From contig NZ_BAABWQ010000003.1 of the NCBI RefSeq assembly GCF_040370365.1, positions 496,001 to 560,000 on the forward strand: 64,000 bases of DNA. Reading direction: 5' to 3'. Origin of the DNA: Shimia sp040370365 (lineage in GTDB: Bacteria > Pseudomonadota > Alphaproteobacteria > Rhodobacterales > Rhodobacteraceae). Shown piece by piece: positions 35,279 to 43,842 of this stretch. The notes beneath the pieces were generated by a model. It searched no databases, had not been told where the DNA came from, and was given only the letters and a program-made list of their open reading frames with translations. The position numbers and the translations under genes were made by a program. How positions within the stretch are numbered: the first letter of the stretch is position 1; every line of letters starts with the position of its first letter.

Positions 35279-36595
35279 TTAGATCTTACCTTCATCTTCA
35301 AAGACTTCGATCCAGTCTTTGACAAGCCCGTCCAAAGCTTCCTTTGCAGTGCCTTCACCGGCGATCACATAGCCATGCACCCGTGCCTGCATCGCCAGCA
35401 ACAACTCGGCATAGGCGGGCTCCGCCCAGAAATCTTTGACGATGGCCATGGAGTCCAAGAAAGTCTGCGCATAAGGCTGGCTTGTGGCAAACTCCGGATC
35501 TTCAACCACTGCACGCAGCGCAGAATATCCACCTGACTCCCACCATTTTTGCTGAACATCAGGTTGGGCAAACCACTTGATATATTCAAGCGCGGCGTCC
35601 TGCTTTTTGGAGGCTGCCACAACCGAAATCCCTTGCCCGCCAAGTTGGGCAAAATGTCCATCGGGACCAGCCGGGTTTGGGAAATAGCCAGATTTTCCGC
35701 CACCCACGTTGGGATCAGCCTCAACACCGGGCCAGATAAAGGCGAAGTTCATCTGCATTGCGACCTGACCGGACTTATAGGCGTCGATGTTTTCACCCAT
35801 GTACCAGTTTGACGACCCCGGAGGTGTGGCCGTGTCATAGAGCTCTTTGTAGAACTCAAGACCTGATACCGCGCCGTCTGAGTTTACAAACCCTTCAAGA
35901 TCGTAGGGCTTGTCTGGGTTGCTGTATTCAAAGCCATAGTTGTAAAGCGCATTGGTCACGCCCATCGTGATACCTTCGGACCCCCGTTCGGTATAGATTG
36001 CCGCTCCGTACACGGTGTTGCCGTCAATCTCGCGCCCCTGAAAGAACTGCGCAATGTCTTTGAGTTCGCCCAAATTGGCAGGCACACCCAAATCACGCCC
36101 ATGTGCTGCTTTAAATTCAGCCTGCACCTCTGGCCGCTCAAACCAATCTTTACGATATGTCCAGCCAACAACGTCGCCAAAGGCAGGCAACGCCCAGAAG
36201 TTTGGCGAGCCCTTCGGCCATTCTGCATAACCCGTGACCGTGGCGGGAATGAAATCCGCCATGTCGATGCCTTCTTGGGCAAAGAAGTCGTTCAACTTAA
36301 CGTACTGACCGTTTTCGGCAGCGCCCCCAATCCATTGACTGTCACCAATCAACAGATCACAGAGCTGTCCACCGGAGTTGAGCTCGTTGAGCATACGGTC
36401 TGCAAAGTTTGGCCAAGGCACAAACTCAAAGCTCATTGCGTGGCCAGATTGGGCCTCGAATTCTTTGCTGAGTTCCACAAGTGCATTGGCCGGATCCCAC
36501 GCAGCCCAACACAAAGTCAAATCTTCTGCTTTGGCGGCATGGGTTCCGGCGGCCAAAGCAATTGCGGCTGCGGAATATATCAATTTCGTCTTCAT
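35279..36595 (-). CDS. extracellular solute-binding protein of the importer
   Basis: A 438-residue SBP_bac_1 (family 1) receptor with a signal peptide ending near KAEDLT. Mature sequence shows WAAWDPANALVELSKEFE and aromatic residues suited to a carbohydrate pocket. First gene of the operon and divergent from the LacI regulator, with the paired operators between them. Substrate not readable; the downstream kinase points to a three- or four-carbon ketose or polyol. Confidence 0.9.
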   Translation of the reverse strand: MKTKLIYSAAAIALAAGTHAAKAEDLTLCWAAWDPANALVELSKEFEAQSGHAMSFEFVPWPNFADRMLNELNSGGQLCDLLIGDSQWIGGAAENGQYVKLNDFFAQEGIDMADFIPATVTGYAEWPKGSPNFWALPAFGDVVGWTYRKDWFERPEVQAEFKAAHGRDLGVPANLGELKDIAQFFQGREIDGNTVYGAAIYTERGSEGITMGVTNALYNYGFEYSNPDKPYDLEGFVNSDGAVSGLEFYKELYDTATPPGSSNWYMGENIDAYKSGQVAMQMNFAFIWPGVEADPNVGGGKSGYFPNPAGPDGHFAQLGGQGISVVAASKKQDAALEYIKWFAQPDVQQKWWESGGYSALRAVVEDPEFATSQPYAQTFLDSMAIVKDFWAEPAYAELLLAMQARVHGYVIAGEGTAKEALDGLVKDWIEVFEDEGKI

Positions 36596-36664
36596 GGCGA
36601 ATACCCTCCCTAGATTTCGGATCAGCGCGGCTCCTCCGCCACGAATCGATCAACGCCTCCATTG

Positions 36665-36720
36665 CTAAATGAGGTGCGTACCTCAGATCAAGATATTTTT
36701 GAGGTACGCACCTCATTTAG
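36665..36720. promoter_or_regulatory. twin LacI operators in a perfect inverted repeat
   Basis: Two 21-base arms (36665-36685 and 36700-36720) are exact reverse complements, 14 bases apart. Each arm holds its own near-palindrome, TGAGGTGCGTACCTCA on the left and TGAGGTACGCACCTCA on the right, matching the 16-bp style of LacI-family operators. Their centres are 30 bp apart, close to three helical turns. They lie between the receptor gene and the divergent lacI-type gene. Confidence 0.85.
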
Positions 36721-36789
36721 TATTGCAAATCTTGGAAATACCCATCAAAAGTGCCAAAGAAATATGCAAAAAGCGGGGCACTCCGACAC

Positions 36790-37812
36790 ATGCGTCCAAC
36801 GACCAAAGATCTGGCAGAGACAGCGGGCGTGAGCTTGGCAACTGTTGATCGCGTGCTGAATGGACGATCCGGTGTCCGACAAAAAACCATTGATGCCGTG
36901 AATGAGGCGATCAGGTCTCTTGGGTTTGAACGCAATCAATTCGCCGCCACGCTTGCCCGTCAAAAAGGCTATCGCTTCGCGTTTATTCTGCCAAAAGACG
37001 GAGACGAATATCTGGCTGAAATCATCAAGCGTATCGAGGAAACAAAAGAAGCCGGTCGCGCAGAGATGCTTGATATCAAGGTTTTACGTGTGGATGAACA
37101 AAATCCCCACGAAACCGCACGCTACCTCTCGCGCCTGAAAGGCGAAGACTATGATGGCGCCGCGATCATGGCGCCCGAGACACCACAAATTCGCGATGCC
37201 ATCCGCCGCATGAAAGAGCGCGGCATTCTGACAATTCCCTTTGTGTCCAATCAGCGGGACGAAGACCAACATGATTTTGTGGGCATCGACAACCGCGCTG
37301 CCGGGCGAACCGTGGGACGTCTGATGGGGCGGTTCATCGGCCCCCGTGAGGGCACGATCGCCGTTTTGACCGACACGATGCAGGCCCGAGACAGCCTTGA
37401 ACGGCGCCTTGGTTTTGATGAAGTGATAAATGGCTCGTTTCCAATGCTGTCAGTCTTACCCACGCTGGAAACATACGGTGAGCCGGAGCGGACATTTGAC
37501 ATCGTGCGCAATGTTCTGTCCCACCAAAAGGCCTTGGCCGGGTTCTACGTAATGGGATCTGAAGCGCGTGTTCCACTTAAGGCACTTGCAAACTTTTGCG
37601 ACACACAGACCTTTACAGCGATTGCGCATGAAAAGACGCCGACGACCATCCAGGGATTGCGCGCAGGCAAACTTGACGCCGTTGTGACACAGGATCCAGG
37701 ACACCTCGTCAGAAGCGCCGTGCGAATTCTGCGCTCCAAATGCGAAAACAGAACCACCTTGGCGTCTCAGGAAAAAATTCGCATCGAGATTTTGATCGAA
37801 GAGAACCTGTGA
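36790..37812 (+). CDS. LacI-family transcriptional regulator of the importer-kinase operon
   Basis: A 340-residue LacI/GalR regulator. The N-terminal helix-turn-helix and hinge read TTKDLAETAGVSLATVDRVL (residues 4-23), and a sugar-binding core follows. The start at 36790 fits the family N-terminus; a GTG 39 bases upstream would add an atypical extension. It should bind the twin operators upstream and respond to the transported compound. The C-terminal core is of the type with two Rossmann lobes and shows DFVGIDNRAAG. Confidence 0.9.
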   Translation: MRPTTKDLAETAGVSLATVDRVLNGRSGVRQKTIDAVNEAIRSLGFERNQFAATLARQKGYRFAFILPKDGDEYLAEIIKRIEETKEAGRAEMLDIKVLRVDEQNPHETARYLSRLKGEDYDGAAIMAPETPQIRDAIRRMKERGILTIPFVSNQRDEDQHDFVGIDNRAAGRTVGRLMGRFIGPREGTIAVLTDTMQARDSLERRLGFDEVINGSFPMLSVLPTLETYGEPERTFDIVRNVLSHQKALAGFYVMGSEARVPLKALANFCDTQTFTAIAHEKTPTTIQGLRAGKLDAVVTQDPGHLVRSAVRILRSKCENRTTLASQEKIRIEILIEENL

Positions 37813-37824
37813 CCGTGCGTCCGA

Positions 37825-38361
37825 TCAGGACACCTCCAACACCTCGGCGCTCACACCTACGCGGTCAAAAAAACCCCACAAATCGGCGACATCCATCGCG
37901 ACAGTCCGGTCATTGACCAGCGGATGCATGTAGATCCGATCCGCGCCCTTCACGGCGGCATCAATCAAGAAACGCACATTGTTTTGCGCCCCATTGATCA
38001 TCGCCAACGGCGTCACCGCACCCGGCCGAACACCTAAGGTCTGCATCAACCGATCAGGCGAGCCGAACGACAACCCACCCACGCCCAACTGCGCCCCCAA
38101 GGCCTTCAGATCGATCTCCCGATCCTGCTCCAGCGTCACCAGATAATTGCGCTTCTTCTTGTCGCGCAGATACAGGTTCTTCACCCGAAACGCCGCCTCG
38201 CCGGGCACCTCCATGGCATCCTCAACCGACTTGGCATCCTCCACCGTGCGCAGCGGCACATGCTCGTGCAGCATATAGTCCAATCCCCAGCCTTGAAGCT
38301 GCGCCAAAAGCGCATCCGAAGTGATGGGCAACGTGTCCTGAAACTGAGATGATGCGTCCAT
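37825..38361 (-). CDS. YbaK/ProX-type aminoacyl-tRNA deacylase
   Basis: A 178-residue prolyl-tRNA synthetase-associated (ProX-like) domain protein. It hydrolyses mischarged Ala-tRNA(Pro) in trans in characterised relatives. Conserved features seen include KNLYLRDKKKRNYLVTLEQD and the GxxTPLAMIND-like segment GAVTPLAMINGAQ. Length is about the usual 165-180. Convergent with the LacI gene, 12 bases between. Confidence 0.85.
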   Translation of the reverse strand: MDASSQFQDTLPITSDALLAQLQGWGLDYMLHEHVPLRTVEDAKSVEDAMEVPGEAAFRVKNLYLRDKKKRNYLVTLEQDREIDLKALGAQLGVGGLSFGSPDRLMQTLGVRPGAVTPLAMINGAQNNVRFLIDAAVKGADRIYMHPLVNDRTVAMDVADLWGFFDRVGVSAEVLEVS

Positions 38362-38449
38362 CGATCTTGATGCCTTTTTTTCATTTCATCTTGCCTGTCC
38401 GACCACGCATTCTGATTATATACAACCCGCACCACACAAATCACTTGAA

Positions 38450-38991
38450 ATGGTCGCGAATGCAGTGCCAACACTACAACCAATGAGAGTGACGCGCATT
38501 TCCTCCGATGGTTTGACCTTTGAGTGGGGCCCAACGTGGCGCGCGCTTCCATTTTGTGCCGCTTGGCTCGCTATAGTCTTGCTTGTTGAAAAATCTTCAC
38601 CGGCGAACGGACCTTTAGCGACTACTGGGTCGCTCTCGTCTTTTCCTTAGCATGTGCGGTGGGTGTTTTTGGCTCCCTGCAATACAAGACACTTTCACTG
38701 GATCCAGAATTGAAAAAAGTTCTCTGGTACAGAAAAACTTTGCTTGGCATTCGCAAACAGGAATATTCCCTACCGGACCTAAAAGTTGCGAAGTACTCGA
38801 AAAAGGAAACTGAGGACGGAAGCAGCTTCCCTCTTCATCTGTATTTTCAAACCAGCTCGACAGCCTACCTTCACCTTGCGCTCGATGGCGCTGAGGAAAG
38901 GGAGGAAAAGCAGTACATCGAAATCAGCACGACCATCAACACTTGGCTCGCAAACCACCGCCCTGTTGACTCCTCACCTCCACAGGCGTAA
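38450..38991 (+). pseudogene. small membrane protein gene split by a -1 frameshift
   Basis: Two overlapping frames together make one sensible protein. The first (from 38450, or ATG 38483) ends in a membrane helix PFCAAWLAIVLLVE; the second, in the -1 frame from about 38590, resumes with KIFTGERTFSDYWVALVFSL and a second helix, then a ~80-residue soluble tail ending at 38991. The switch falls on a run of five A residues (38589-38593). Neither half alone has a normal beginning and end. A one-base deletion, a sequencing error or a real slippage event are all possible. Protein family not recognised. Confidence 0.65.
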
Positions 38992-39084
38992 ACGCGCACC
39001 CAATTCCGGGAGTCCGTCAAACTTCCGGTCCTAGGCCTTGTGCCGGGATCGCCCCCCATCAGCGCGTCGCGCCCATGGGGGACA

Positions 39085-39113
39085 TTGGCGTTTGGCCGGT
39101 CCGCACCTATATT
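39085..39113 (+). promoter_or_regulatory. candidate ffh promoter
   Basis: TTGGCG (39085-39090) and TATATT (39108-39113) are spaced by exactly 17 bases, 37 bases before the ffh ATG. Looks like a sigma-70 promoter. Confidence 0.5.
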
Positions 39114-39150
39114 GCGGGCCATATTGAAACGGTGAAAGGAACCGGCAGCG

Positions 39151-40683
39151 ATGTTTGAAAATCTAAGCGAACGCCTCTCCGGAGTCTTTGATCGCCTCAC
39201 CAAACAGGGCGCCCTGTCTGAGGACGATGTCAAAACCGCCTTGCGCGAAGTGCGCGTTGCTCTGCTTGAGGCCGACGTCTCGCTGCCAGTGGCGCGTGAT
39301 TTCGTCAAAGCCGTACAAGAAAAAGCCACCGGTCAGGCCGTCACAAAATCTGTGACCCCCGGTCAACAGGTTGTGAAAATCGTTCACGACACGCTGAAAG
39401 ATGTGCTTGCAGGAGATGAGAGTGCTGAACCCGGCACACTGAAAATCGACAACCCGCCCGCGCCGATCCTGATGGTGGGTCTGCAAGGTTCTGGTAAAAC
39501 CACCACCACTGGTAAGCTTGCCAAACGCCTGACCGAGCGCGATGGCAAACGTGTGCTGATGGCTTCCCTCGACATCTACCGCCCCGCCGCGATGCAACAG
39601 CTCGCCATTTTGGGCACGCAAGTTGGCGTCGACACCCTGCCGATTGTGGCGGGTGAGACCGCCGTTCAGATTGCCAAACGTGCGAAACAACAGGCCACCT
39701 TGGGTGGCTATGACGTCTACATGCTGGACACCGCCGGTCGTCTGCAGATCGACGAGACCTTGATGCAAGAGGTCGAAGACGTGCGCGACGCGGTCAACCC
39801 GCGCGAAACGCTGCTGGTTGTGGATGGTCTCACCGGTCAGGTCGCCGTTGAAGTCGCTGAAGAATTTGACGGCAAAATCGGCATCTCCGGCGTGGTGCTG
39901 ACACGTATGGATGGTGACGGCCGCGGCGGTGCGGCGCTCTCCATGCGCGCAGTGACCGGCAAGCCGATCAAATATGTGGGTGTGGGTGAAAAACTCGACG
40001 CACTGGAAACTTTTGAAGCGGACCGTGTCGCCGGTCGCATCCTTGGCATGGGCGACATCGTCGCGCTGGTTGAGAAGGCTCAAGAAACCATCGAGGCCGA
40101 ACAGGCCGAACGCATGATGAAGCGCTTCCAAAAGGGCCGCTTCAACATGAACGACATGAAAATGCAGCTTGAGCAGATGCAGAAAATGGGCGGCATGGAA
40201 GGCATGATGGGCATGCTTCCGGGCATGGGCAAAATGGCCAAACAGGTGCAGGACGCGGGTTTTGATGACCGCATGATTGTGCGTCAGGTCGCCATGATCC
40301 AATCCATGACCAAGATGGAGCGCGCCAACCCGCAGCTCCTGCAAGCCAGCCGCAAAAAGCGCATCGCCAAAGGCTCCGGCATGGAGGTTTCTGACCTCAA
40401 CAAACTTCTGAAAATGCAGCGCCAAATGGGCGACATGATGAAGAAGATGGGCAAAATGGGCAAAGGCGGCATGCTCAAGCAAGCCATGAAAGGCATGGTT
40501 GGCGGCAAGGGCGGCGATATGGCTGGTATGGCGGGCATGGACCCCACCCAAATGGACCCCAAACAGCTTGAAGCGGCGGCCAAAGCATTGGGTGGCAAAG
40601 GCGGTATTCCCGGTGGCCTGCCCGGTCTGGGCGGCGGCATGGGCCTGCCCTCTGGCCTGTCTGGCTTTGGGAAGAAAAAGTAA
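39151..40683 (+). CDS. ffh: signal recognition particle GTPase Ffh
   Basis: A 510-residue SRP54 protein. N-terminal helical domain, then GTPase motifs G1 GLQGSGKT (110-117), DTAGR and TRMDGDGRGG. The C-terminal M domain (about 325-490) is rich in methionine and glycine, to hold signal peptides and SRP RNA, and ends in a long Gly/Met tail. It binds the ffs RNA at 9116-9209. First gene of the following operon with the GNAT array; the next start is 3 bases after its stop. Confidence 0.98.
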   Translation: MFENLSERLSGVFDRLTKQGALSEDDVKTALREVRVALLEADVSLPVARDFVKAVQEKATGQAVTKSVTPGQQVVKIVHDTLKDVLAGDESAEPGTLKIDNPPAPILMVGLQGSGKTTTTGKLAKRLTERDGKRVLMASLDIYRPAAMQQLAILGTQVGVDTLPIVAGETAVQIAKRAKQQATLGGYDVYMLDTAGRLQIDETLMQEVEDVRDAVNPRETLLVVDGLTGQVAVEVAEEFDGKIGISGVVLTRMDGDGRGGAALSMRAVTGKPIKYVGVGEKLDALETFEADRVAGRILGMGDIVALVEKAQETIEAEQAERMMKRFQKGRFNMNDMKMQLEQMQKMGGMEGMMGMLPGMGKMAKQVQDAGFDDRMIVRQVAMIQSMTKMERANPQLLQASRKKRIAKGSGMEVSDLNKLLKMQRQMGDMMKKMGKMGKGGMLKQAMKGMVGGKGGDMAGMAGMDPTQMDPKQLEAAAKALGGKGGIPGGLPGLGGGMGLPSGLSGFGKKK

Positions 40684-40686
40684 GGG

Positions 40687-41199
40687 ATGACCATCGCCCC
40701 CACCATATCCACTGCGCGCTTGACGCTGCGCCATCACGTGCTCGAAGATTTTGAGCCGCTGGCCGCGCATTTCGCGACGGATTGGGCGCAGTATATGGGC
40801 GGCCCGATTTCCGCCGATGAGCTGTGGCGCTGGATCGGGGCCGAAATCACCAGTTGGCAATGGCTGGGCTATGGCAGCTGGGCGGTAGATCTCACCGAAA
40901 CAGGCACGCTTATTGGTCAGGTTGGCATTAACAAGCCGCCACGCTTTGCCGAAACCGAAATTGGTTGGTGCATCTTCCCAGAAGCACAGGGCAAAGGCTA
41001 TGCAGCAGAAGCAGCCCGCGCGGCGCGCGATTGGGCGTTTGACACCAAAGGCATGCGCACCTTGGTAAGCTACATTGATGCCACCAACACGGCGTCCATG
41101 TGCTTGGCCGAAAGGCTTGGCGCAACCCGTGACGATCGCGCCGCGCGGCCTGACCCAGCCGATTTGGTGTATCGCCACACGCTGGAGGGCCGCGTGTGA
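40687..41199 (+). CDS. GNAT acetyltransferase 1 of a five-gene array
   Basis: A 170-residue RimJ/RimL-type (Acetyltransf_3) protein: RLTLRHHVLEDFEPL at the start, EIGWCIFPEAQGKGYAAEA for acetyl-CoA motif A, and SYIDATNTASMCLAERLGA for motif B. Starts 3 bases after ffh and overlaps the next gene by 4 bases (GTGA). Substrate unknown; relatives acetylate ribosomal protein N-termini or small molecules. Confidence 0.88.
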   Translation: MTIAPTISTARLTLRHHVLEDFEPLAAHFATDWAQYMGGPISADELWRWIGAEITSWQWLGYGSWAVDLTETGTLIGQVGINKPPRFAETEIGWCIFPEAQGKGYAAEAARAARDWAFDTKGMRTLVSYIDATNTASMCLAERLGATRDDRAARPDPADLVYRHTLEGRV

Positions 41200-41783
41200 C
41201 ACCTCACACCGCATATCCTTGGGAGGCACCTGCCTCCGGCGCTGCCGCCGCTTTGGCGACGCAGCTGGCGATGAGTGTGCCCACGCTGGAAACCGCGCGC
41301 CTGACGCTGCGCGCCATTCAGCTGTCTGACTTTGACACCTTTGCCGACATCCTGATGAGTCAACGCGCGCTCTATATGGATGGACCATGTGATCGCGAGA
41401 CCGCTTGGTCAGAGTTCACCCAATGCGCCAGCGGCTGGATGTTGCGCGGCGCGGGGTATTTCACCATATTGCTGCGGGACACAGGCGCCGTTGTTGGCTT
41501 TGTCGGCATGGGAATGGAATATGGCGATCAGGAACATGAACTCGGCTATTTCTTAACAGCCGAAGCCGAAGGCAAAGGTTACGCAACCGAGGCCGCAGAA
41601 GCGGTGCGCGACTACGCGCTCGGGCATCAGGAAGTGCCCTCTCTGGTCAGCTACATCGATCCACCGAACACATCCTCTGCCGCAGTCGCGGCCCGTTTGG
41701 GCGCAACCCGCGACACGCTCAGCGAAGCTGCATTTGACACCCCTGTTCAGGTCTGGCGCCACCAGCTGGAGGCCTACGCATGA
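41196..41783 (+). CDS. GNAT acetyltransferase 2 of a five-gene array
   Basis: A 195-residue paralogue of the neighbours: RLTLRAIQLSDFDTF, ELGYFLTAEAEGKGYATEA, SYIDPPNTSSAAVAARLGA and a C-terminal VWRHQLEAYA. The frame begins at GTG 41196, overlapping gene 1; an internal ATG at 41271 would remove an Ala-rich 25-residue extension and match the others better. Overlaps gene 3 by 4 bases (ATGA). Confidence 0.88.
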   Translation: MTPHTAYPWEAPASGAAAALATQLAMSVPTLETARLTLRAIQLSDFDTFADILMSQRALYMDGPCDRETAWSEFTQCASGWMLRGAGYFTILLRDTGAVVGFVGMGMEYGDQEHELGYFLTAEAEGKGYATEAAEAVRDYALGHQEVPSLVSYIDPPNTSSAAVAARLGATRDTLSEAAFDTPVQVWRHQLEAYA

Positions 41784-42325
41784 TGCGCTACGTTGTCCCC
41801 CGTCTGGAAACAGAACGACTCATCATGCGCGCCCATGTGGAAAGCGACATCGAATCTGAGATCGAGTTCTACCAAACGGACGCTTCGGAGACCGTTGGCG
41901 GTCCAATGGAGCCCACAGACGTCTGGCGCTATATCTCCATGATGATGGGGCATTGGGCTCTGCGCGGCTACGGCTTCTGGGCATTGGAAGAAAAAGCCAC
42001 CGGCATCTACTTGGGCCGCGCCGGGCCTTGGATGCCAATGGGTTATGACGAACCCGAAATCGGCTGGACCCTGATGAACCACGCGACAGGCAAAGGCTAC
42101 GCCACCGAAGCCGCTCTGGCCGCGCGCAGCTATGCCTATGATGTTTTGGGTTGGGAAACCGCTGTGTCGCTCACCCTTCCGGACAACATCGCGTCCCAAG
42201 CGGTCGCCAAACGTCTGGGCGCCACACTGGAACGCACATTTGAGAGCAAATACGGCACAGCACAGGTTTGGCGTCACCCCAGGCCGGATGATCTCGAAAA
42301 CGGCGGAATGGAGGCCTACGCATGA
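41780..42325 (+). CDS. GNAT acetyltransferase 3 of a five-gene array
   Basis: A 181-residue paralogue with RLIMRAHVESDIESEI, GHWALRGYGFWAL, EIGWTLMNHATGKGYATEA and AKRLGATLE. It shares the GHW-x2-RGYG-x-W block with genes 4 and 5. Here the motif B region reads TLPDNIASQAVAKR instead of SYIDP-N. Overlaps the next gene by 4 bases. Confidence 0.88.
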   Translation: MMRYVVPRLETERLIMRAHVESDIESEIEFYQTDASETVGGPMEPTDVWRYISMMMGHWALRGYGFWALEEKATGIYLGRAGPWMPMGYDEPEIGWTLMNHATGKGYATEAALAARSYAYDVLGWETAVSLTLPDNIASQAVAKRLGATLERTFESKYGTAQVWRHPRPDDLENGGMEAYA

Positions 42326-42843
42326 GCCTCAAGTTGGATATCCCGGTGGTGGAAACGGACCGCCTCGTTTTGCGCGCCCCGCGTGAGGACGATCTTGAGG
42401 TTATCGCCAACTTCTTCGCATCCGAGCGCAGCCAGTATGTGGGTGGACCCAAAAATCGCGCCGAAAGCTGGCGCGTGATCTCTGGCCACCTTGGTCATTG
42501 GGTGGTGCGCGGATATGGTATGTGGCTGGTAGCGGACAAAGCCACCGACACCGCCGTTGGATCCGTCGGCCCATGGAACCCCGAGGGCTGGGACGAACCC
42601 GAACTCGGCTGGCACCTCTATGAAGGCCACGAAGGCAAGGGCTATGCCTTTGAAGCAGCCGTGGCGGCCAAAGAATACGCTGCCGCCCACTTCGGCATTC
42701 CCGCCCCGATCAGCTACATTGACCCTACGAACTCCCGCTCTGTCGCCTTGGCCACGCGCCTTGGCGCGACATTTGAGCGAGAGAGCGAGGTCATGGGCAA
42801 ACCCTGCCACGTCTATCGCCATCCAAAAACGGAGGGCTTCTGA
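42322..42843 (+). CDS. GNAT acetyltransferase 4 of a five-gene array
   Basis: A 173-residue paralogue: RLVLRAPREDDLEVI, GHWVVRGYGMWLV, ELGWHLYEGHEGKGYAFEA, SYIDPTNSRSVALATRLGA and a VYRHP end. It is closest in pattern to gene 5. The stop overlaps the next start by one base (TGATG). Confidence 0.88.
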   Translation: MSLKLDIPVVETDRLVLRAPREDDLEVIANFFASERSQYVGGPKNRAESWRVISGHLGHWVVRGYGMWLVADKATDTAVGSVGPWNPEGWDEPELGWHLYEGHEGKGYAFEAAVAAKEYAAAHFGIPAPISYIDPTNSRSVALATRLGATFERESEVMGKPCHVYRHPKTEGF

Positions 42844-43448
42844 TGTCAGACATGACCATCCCCGTTCTGGAAACCAAACGCCTGATCCTACGTGGACCTG
42901 AGCCCGAGGATTATCCAGACTTCAAGGCCACATTCGCCTCTTACCGGTCTCGCTTTATGGGCGGTCCTTTAAATGCCTATGAAACATGGATGCTCTACGC
43001 GGCTGAAATCGGCCACTGGAACATCCGCGGCTACGGCATGTGGATGATCCACGATAAGAAGACCGACGAAACACTCGGTATGGCTGGCGGCTGGTTCCCA
43101 GCCAAATGGCCAGAGCGTGAAATCGCTTGGATCATCTGGCCCGACAAAGCTGGACACGGTTACGCACTGGAGGCCACCCACGCCGTGCGCCGCTATCTGT
43201 ATAACGAGTTGGGGTGGGATGGTGCCGTGTCCTATATCGACCCCAAGAACCTCGACAGCATTCGGCTGGCAGAGCGCCTCGGCGCTGTAAAAGACAAAAC
43301 TGCCCAATCTGTTGATGGGCATGACGTGGTATATCGCCACCCTTCACCAGAAGCGCTGGCCACCACACAAATCGGCGATGCCATCGAGATGGAAATCAGC
43401 CACTACGCCGACCCGATGTTCAAACCGAAAGGCTACGCACTTGACTGA
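42843..43448 (+). CDS. GNAT acetyltransferase 5 of a five-gene array
   Basis: A 201-residue paralogue with RLILRGPEPEDYPDF, GHWNIRGYGMWMI, EIAWIIWPDKAGHGYALEA, SYIDPKNLDSIRLAERLGA and VYRHPSPEAL, plus about 35 extra C-terminal residues. Motif A has GHGYA where the other copies have GKGYA, so one of the acetyl-CoA loop residues differs. The chorismate mutase start overlaps its end by 8 bases. Confidence 0.87.
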   Translation: MSDMTIPVLETKRLILRGPEPEDYPDFKATFASYRSRFMGGPLNAYETWMLYAAEIGHWNIRGYGMWMIHDKKTDETLGMAGGWFPAKWPEREIAWIIWPDKAGHGYALEATHAVRRYLYNELGWDGAVSYIDPKNLDSIRLAERLGAVKDKTAQSVDGHDVVYRHPSPEALATTQIGDAIEMEISHYADPMFKPKGYALD

Positions 43449-43737
43449 TGCAGTAACCCGCGCCGCTGATGTGCTCGCTGAGCACCGTGACAGCATCGAC
43501 CGCCTCGATGCGATCCTTGTCTATACGCTGGGCGAGCGGTTCAAACACACACAGGCTGTCGGGAAACTGAAAGCCACCCACGACCTTCCTCCGTCCGATC
43601 CGACCCGCGAAGCGAAACAGATCGCACGACTAGAAGATCTTGCAAAACGGGCCGATCTGGATCCCGAATTTGCCAAGAATTTCCTGAATTTCATCATCGC
43701 TGAGGTCATTCAGCATCACAAGAAACATCAGGAATAA
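43441..43737 (+). CDS. chorismate mutase, AroQ type
   Basis: A 98-residue all-helical mutase converting chorismate to prephenate, the substrate of the stand-alone pheA at 13015. Characteristic residues are in IDRLDAILVYTLGERFKHTQAVGKLK: an N-terminal helix with the Arg/Lys of the active site and the ERF-x4-AVGKLK stretch. Start is a TTG at 43441 with GAAAGG 8 bases upstream, overlapping the last GNAT gene. About 105 bases separate it from rpsP. Confidence 0.88.
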   Translation: MTDAVTRAADVLAEHRDSIDRLDAILVYTLGERFKHTQAVGKLKATHDLPPSDPTREAKQIARLEDLAKRADLDPEFAKNFLNFIIAEVIQHHKKHQE

Positions 43738-43842
43738 CAAACCGTTGAGCAGGAAAAATCCTGTTCTTCGACACAGACCCGCACCGTGCCGGTGCACACC
43801 AAACGCACCCCGGTGCACATGCCAATTTAGGAGATACAAACC

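Noticed and set aside
39163..41388. 741-residue open frame on the minus strand across ffh and the first GNAT genes
   Set aside because: Histidine-rich translation with no domain pattern; it is the antisense shadow of ffh, whose M domain is Met/Gly rich.
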